Assembly: GCA_937930135.1 (NCBI GenBank)
Contig: CALGVO010000166.1
Location: forward strand, 1-9,360
Direction: 5' to 3'
Length of the DNA: 9,360 nt
Origin: an uncultured Synechococcus sp.
GTDB taxonomy: Bacteria > Cyanobacteriota > Cyanobacteriia > PCC-6307 > Cyanobiaceae
Below, in pieces: positions 5,667-9,360 of this stretch; the stretch's first letter is position 1, and each line of letters starts with the position of its first letter. The position numbers and the translations under genes are program-made. The notes under the pieces were generated by a model. It worked only from the letters and a program-made list of their open reading frames with translations, did no database searches and was not told the origin of the DNA.

Positions 5667-7375
5667 GGCATGGTGGAATCAGTGGTTGGGGCCAACGTAT
5701 CGGTCCTGGTGCCCGATCCCCAGAACCGGTCGTCCAATCGCTGTTTCAGCCCCCGCAGCCCCAGGCCGCTGGTGGCGGACACGTAGAGCACGTCGGGCTC
5801 CAGTCGGCGAATGGTGTCGATCGCGTCGGCGTCGCAGCGGTCGATCTGGTTGGCCACCACCTGGCGCGGCTGATCACAACCCAGGGCATCCAGCAGGCTG
5901 TGGACCGCCTGCAACTGCCCGCTCCAGTCGGGATCACCCAGATCCACCACCAGCAGAAGCAGGTCGGCATCCAGTGTTTCCTCGAGCGTGGCCTTGAAGG
6001 CTTCCATCAGGGCTTCCGGTAGCTCCCGGATGAAGCCCACCGTGTCGGTGATCAGGAGCACGTCGGCCGCGGCGGCTTCGCGGGGGAAGGCCAGGCGGCG
6101 GGTGGTGGGGTCGAGCGTTGCGAACAGCTTGTTCTCTGCCAACACCCTGTCTCCTCCCCGTTGGCCGCAGAGGGCATTGAGCAGGGATGACTTGCCCGCA
6201 TTGGTGTAGCCCACCAGTGCGAGGCGGTGGAGCTCCCCTCGGCGATCCCGCAGCCGAGCCCGATGTTGTTGCAGCTGGGTGAGGCCGCGGCGGAGTGCTT
6301 CGATGCGCCGGCTGATCGCCCGTCGGTCCTTTTCCAGCTGGGTTTCGCCGGGGCCGCGGGTGCCGATGCCTCCGCCTTGTCGCGACAGGCTGCGGCCGCG
6401 GCCGATCAGGCGCGGCAACCGGTAGCGCAGTTGGGCCAGTTCCACCTGTAGCCGTCCAGCGGCGCTGGCGGCCCGCTGGGCAAAGATGTCGAGAATCAAC
6501 TCGGTGCGATCCATCACCGGGCAATCGAGCCACCGTTCCAGATTCCGCACCTGCACCGGCGTCAGCTCCCGATCAGTGATCACGAGCGACGCCTGATGAC
6601 GACGCACCTCCAGGGCAGCCTCCTGCAGCTTGCCCGTGCCCCAGAGCGTCTGCGGGTGGGCGCTGCTCAGGGCCTGAGGGCAGTTCATCACTGGCTGGGC
6701 TCCGGCGCTCCGCACCAGCCCCTCCAGTTCAGCCAGATCCCGCTCGTTGCGTTGATCGTCGCGGCCCGTGAGCGTCAGCAGCAGGACCCGTTCCGTGCCG
6801 TCGGCGCTGCGGCGATCGGGGGGCGGATCGGCGTTAGCGGTGGCCGTGTCGGATCCAGCTGGTGACAGCCGGCAGAACGCGCCCAGGTCATCCCCTTCCA
6901 GGGCAGCCCAGCCCAGGCTGCTCTGGCGTTCCGGCTGCCAGCCCCGGGCTGGCCGGCGACCGCCTGGTTCGGGTTTGGCGGTGTAGCGCAGCCAGAGCTC
7001 CGGCTCCAGATCCAAGGCCACCACCGCCTCCCGCGGTTCCGGGCTCAGAAGGCCGCGTCCGCCTGCCGCCAGGCAGCTCACCAGGCGCCAGCGCCGCCGG
7101 TCTCCCGTGCGCCGCCGTTCGCCTCCTGGTAAGTGGCTGAGGAGCTGGCCCGATTCCGTCAGGGGGCCGACCCAGAGCAGCCGGCAGAGACCGCGGGCAT
7201 CGATCAGCAGGTGGAGGGGCTGCTTCAGATCCAGGCAGAGATCCGCAAGGCGCTCCAGGGTGAGCGGGTCGGCGCCGTTGTCGCTGGGGTGGCGGCGGTG
7301 GCTCAGGCGCTCGGCCTGACGCAATTGAGACGGACGTAAGCCGCGGGTGCGACCCGCCAGATGGGCCTGCTTCAA
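5654..7375 (-). CDS. hflX: HflX, ribosome-associated GTPase with long N-terminal extension
   Basis: HflX binds the 50S subunit and, in characterised bacteria, splits stalled or stressed 70S ribosomes. The 573-aa product is about 150 residues longer than E. coli HflX. Residues 1-190 form the extension seen in cyanobacterial and chloroflexal HflX (GRTRGLRPSQLRQAERL near the start). The HflX N-terminal domain starts near 195 (ERVLLLTLTG), with WGTGKL at 245 and GGGIGTRGPGETQLE at 334-348. G-domain motifs: G1 GYTNAGKSS (389-397), G2 ATLDPTTR, G3 DTVGF (444-448), G4 NQID (509-512) instead of the usual NKxD, G5 SATSG (533-537). The start is TTG at 7375, overlapping the ndbB stop (GGTTGAAG); no ATG or GTG gives a comparable N-terminus. 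Residues 540-573 are not conserved-looking and overlap the next gene. Confidence 0.95.
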   Translation of the reverse strand: MKQAHLAGRTRGLRPSQLRQAERLSHRRHPSDNGADPLTLERLADLCLDLKQPLHLLIDARGLCRLLWVGPLTESGQLLSHLPGGERRRTGDRRRWRLVSCLAAGGRGLLSPEPREAVVALDLEPELWLRYTAKPEPGGRRPARGWQPERQSSLGWAALEGDDLGAFCRLSPAGSDTATANADPPPDRRSADGTERVLLLTLTGRDDQRNERDLAELEGLVRSAGAQPVMNCPQALSSAHPQTLWGTGKLQEAALEVRRHQASLVITDRELTPVQVRNLERWLDCPVMDRTELILDIFAQRAASAAGRLQVELAQLRYRLPRLIGRGRSLSRQGGGIGTRGPGETQLEKDRRAISRRIEALRRGLTQLQQHRARLRDRRGELHRLALVGYTNAGKSSLLNALCGQRGGDRVLAENKLFATLDPTTRRLAFPREAAAADVLLITDTVGFIRELPEALMEAFKATLEETLDADLLLLVVDLGDPDWSGQLQAVHSLLDALGCDQPRQVVANQIDRCDADAIDTIRRLEPDVLYVSATSGLGLRGLKQRLDDRFWGSGTRTDTLAPTTDSTMPWPS

Positions 7376-8511
7376 CCGCCCAGTGCCCAGGCGCCGGCGG
7401 AGCGCAAACCAAGCGACAGATCAGGAAGCCTGGCCAGATAGACAAGCCGGCGCAGCTGGAAGGCCAGGGGGCCGGCCAGGGTGAGGCCCATGCCAGTGAT
7501 CGTGGCCTCGCCCACGCCCAGGCTGAGCATTTCTCCCAGATCCCGGAACTGGAACGGCATCGGTTCGGATCCGGCGCGCAGCGCCATCACGGTTCGGGCC
7601 GCAGCCTGGCCCTGCTGCAGTGCTGCCTGGGCAGTGTGCGGCCAGGTGTCGGCGGCAGACTCCACCGTCTGACGCACGGCCACATCACCGATCGCCAGCA
7701 GCGATGGACTGGCGACGCTGCAGAGCACGTCATTGACCAGCAGTCGGCCCTGGCGGCAGGGGAGTGACGGCGTCAGCGACGGCAGGCGGGCACGGGTGCC
7801 GGCCGTCCAGATCAAGCCATCGTGGCCGAGGCTGCCCTGGTCGAGGTGCACCACGCTGGCGTCGACGGAACGGACCGAGCGGCGAAGGTGGAGCTCGACT
7901 CCTCGCCTCCGGAGGGCGCGGCTGGCCTGCTCTCGGTTGAACGCTTTCGCGTTGGGGAGGATCTCCTCGCCGCGTTCGATCAGATGCACCGTTGCCGATC
8001 CCCGCAGCAGGTCGGCGAGCTTGCAGGCCAGCTCGACTCCGGCGGCGCCGGCGCCCACGATCGCCACGTTGCGGTGCTGCTGACGGTTCAGGGCCTGAAT
8101 CCGCTCCCGCAGCCGGGTCACATCCTGGAGGGTGTGAAACCGCAGGGCATGGTCTTGGACGCCGGGAATGCCGAAGTCGTCAGGTTCCGATCCGCTGGCC
8201 AGCACCAGCTGTCCGTAGCTGAGGCGGTCGCCATCACAGGTCTCAACCGTGCGTGTGCTGGTATCGATGCGGCTGGCCTTGCTCTGGATCCAGGCGATGC
8301 CGCGGCTTCGCAGCAGGGTGTCGTAGCTGGGGGCCACTTCCCAGGGTCGTAGTTCGTCGCTGAGCAGCTCGTAGAGCAGGGGCAGAAACAGGAAGCGATC
8401 GTTCGGCTCGACCAGCACGATCGGGGGGCGAGGCTGTTGATGGCTCAGAGCCAGGGCCGTGCTGAGACCGCCGAAGCCGCCGCCAACAATCACGACTGCA
8501 TCGTTCTGCAT
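7372..8511 (-). CDS. ndbB: Type-2 NAD(P)H dehydrogenase, NdbB/NDC1-like
   Basis: This non-proton-pumping flavoenzyme passes electrons from NAD(P)H to a quinone at the membrane surface. From ATG 8511 it has 379 aa: FAD-binding GGGFGG at 10-15, RFLFLPLLYELLSDEL at 39-54, WEVAP at 57-61, NAD(P)H-binding GAGAAGVE at 153-160, IWTAG near 234, the second FAD motif LAIGDVA at 272-278, and TAQAALQQG near 293. The PLLYELLS...WEVAP block resembles cyanobacterial NdbB and plant NDC1, where the enzyme reduces demethylphylloquinone for vitamin K1 synthesis; that assignment is likelier than a purely respiratory role but unproven. In-frame ATGs at 8544 and 8571 are alternative starts; AGGG lies 5 nt before 8511 and AGGGG 6 nt before 8571, so the start is undecided. 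It is the first gene of the minus-strand array; its TGA overlaps the TTG start of hflX. Confidence 0.9.
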   Translation of the reverse strand: MQNDAVVIVGGGFGGLSTALALSHQQPRPPIVLVEPNDRFLFLPLLYELLSDELRPWEVAPSYDTLLRSRGIAWIQSKASRIDTSTRTVETCDGDRLSYGQLVLASGSEPDDFGIPGVQDHALRFHTLQDVTRLRERIQALNRQQHRNVAIVGAGAAGVELACKLADLLRGSATVHLIERGEEILPNAKAFNREQASRALRRRGVELHLRRSVRSVDASVVHLDQGSLGHDGLIWTAGTRARLPSLTPSLPCRQGRLLVNDVLCSVASPSLLAIGDVAVRQTVESAADTWPHTAQAALQQGQAAARTVMALRAGSEPMPFQFRDLGEMLSLGVGEATITGMGLTLAGPLAFQLRRLVYLARLPDLSLGLRSAGAWALGG

Positions 8512-8650
8512 GACAGCCCTGGCATTGGCGGCAGGCGTGGTCATGAGTCTCTGCTGGTCTGCTTGAACCATAGGCAGCCCCTGCGGACGGTCGGCATTGG
8601 AGGATGGGCTGAAGAACCACGGGCTGATCGCAACGGATGGTGTCTCAGCA
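8512..8650. other. Divergent intergenic region between ndbB and cysH
   Basis: This spacer must hold the promoters of both cysH and, probably, the six-gene minus-strand array. No convincing -10/-35 pair, NtcA-type GTA-N8-TAC site or long dyad was seen. GGAGG at 8599-8603 is not placed ahead of any sensible start. If ndbB starts at 8571 the spacer shrinks to 79 bp. That promoters lie here follows only from the divergent layout. Confidence 0.45.
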
Positions 8651-9360
8651 ATGGCGTTGGTGATGACAGGCGAGCAGGAACTGCTGCAGGGCCGTGCCCT
8701 ACTGGAACCGCTCACGCCGCGCGACCGCCTGTTTTGGGCGGCCGAGCGTTTTGGCGCAGGCTTTGCCGTCACCACCAGTTTCGGGATCCAGTCGGCGGTG
8801 CTGTTGCATATGCTCAGCACCCTGCCGATGGGACGGGACGTCCCGGTGATCTGGGTGGATACGGGTTATCTCCCGCCCGAGACCTACCGCTATGCCGACG
8901 CTCTGACCCATCGTTTTGACTTGCGACTGCATGTGGCGCAGAGCCCGCTGTCTCCGGCACGCATGGAGGCCCTGCATGGACAGCTCTGGGCCACGGGGAG
9001 GATGGAAGATCTGGATCTTTACCTGCGGCTGCGCAAGGTGGAACCCCTGGAGCAGGCGATGGAGACCCTTGAGGTGCGGTGCTGGTCGAGTGGGGTGCGC
9101 CGCGGCCAGACCGACCATCGCGGCACCATGACGCTGCTGGACCCGATTCGGGGCCGGCTCTCCCTGCGACCGCTGCTGGAGTGGACTCCGCGCGATGTGT
9201 ACTACTACATGCAGGAGCATGATTTGCCCCAGCATCCACTGTTTGAGCAGGGCTATTCCACGGTGGGTGACTGGCACTCCAGTGCACCCGATGGTGCGGA
9301 GCAATCCGGGCGCCAGACCCGCTTCGGCGGCATGAAGCAGGAATGCGGCATCCATCTCCC
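8651..9360 (+). CDS. cysH: Phosphoadenylyl-sulfate (PAPS) reductase CysH, C-terminus cut by window edge
   Basis: CysH reduces activated sulfate (PAPS) to sulfite using thioredoxin, in cytoplasmic sulfate assimilation. The visible 236 residues include the nucleotide-binding TTSFG (41-45), WVDTGYLPPETYRYA (68-82), CWSSGVRRGQT (144-154), YSTVGDWHSS (202-211) and the catalytic ECGIH (Cys232). The paired cysteines that hold a [4Fe-4S] cluster in APS reductases are absent: the protein has only Cys144 and Cys232. The region that would hold the first pair reads LYLRLRKVEPL, keeping the RKVEPL tail without the CC. This points to the cluster-free, PAPS-using type. The family usually ends soon after ECGIH, so only a short C-terminal piece should be missing. 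ATG 8651 is chosen; ATG 8663 (MTGEQELLQG) is equally possible, and neither has a clear Shine-Dalgarno. The gene is divergent from ndbB. Confidence 0.94.
   Translation, partial: MALVMTGEQELLQGRALLEPLTPRDRLFWAAERFGAGFAVTTSFGIQSAVLLHMLSTLPMGRDVPVIWVDTGYLPPETYRYADALTHRFDLRLHVAQSPLSPARMEALHGQLWATGRMEDLDLYLRLRKVEPLEQAMETLEVRCWSSGVRRGQTDHRGTMTLLDPIRGRLSLRPLLEWTPRDVYYYMQEHDLPQHPLFEQGYSTVGDWHSSAPDGAEQSGRQTRFGGMKQECGIHL

Overview
The window is GC-rich, densely packed bacterial DNA. It looks cyanobacterial, probably from the marine/alpha-picocyanobacterial group (Synechococcus subcluster 5 or Cyanobium). The protein types support this: an NdbB/NDC1-like type-2 NAD(P)H dehydrogenase, an HflX with the long N-terminal extension, a Ktr potassium system, and a cluster-free PAPS reductase whose motifs resemble those of picocyanobacteria. 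The HIP1 octamer GCGATCGC, very frequent in many other cyanobacteria, was not found by eye anywhere in the window, which also fits that group. The placement is inferred from sequence character, not from a search.

Layout. Left edge (1-245): the probable first 30 codons of a minus-strand gene that runs off the window, then a divergent intergenic region with two inverted repeats. A small plus-strand gene (246-554) follows; it encodes a ribbon-helix-helix (CopG/Arc-type) protein and ends in a 14-bp tandem duplication that covers its stop codon. From about 8511 down to 599, six minus-strand genes form one almost gapless array, in transcription order: ndbB (NDH-2), hflX (ribosome-associated GTPase), an SLC13/DASS-type transporter with two TrkA-C domains, ktrB, ktrA and anmK. 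Each junction is an overlap or a gap of at most 4 bp, so they probably form one operon with translational coupling. At the right edge, divergent from ndbB across a 139-bp spacer, cysH (PAPS reductase) starts on the plus strand and is cut by the window end shortly before its expected C-terminus.

How the genes may fit together. KtrB is the membrane K+-translocating subunit and KtrA its nucleotide-binding regulator, so the middle of the array is a K+ uptake module. The transporter upstream carries the same kind of RCK C-terminal domain, duplicated, and its family includes sulfate carriers. With cysH divergent next door, a sulfate uptake and reduction theme is plausible but unproven. NdbB, HflX and AnmK have no obvious direct biochemical link to ion transport.

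No mobile elements, CRISPR arrays, tRNA or rRNA genes were seen, and no stretch over 300 bp lacks a gene. All the recognisable proteins belong to known families; the more unusual points are gene arrangement, domain combination and local sequence structures, listed in the findings.
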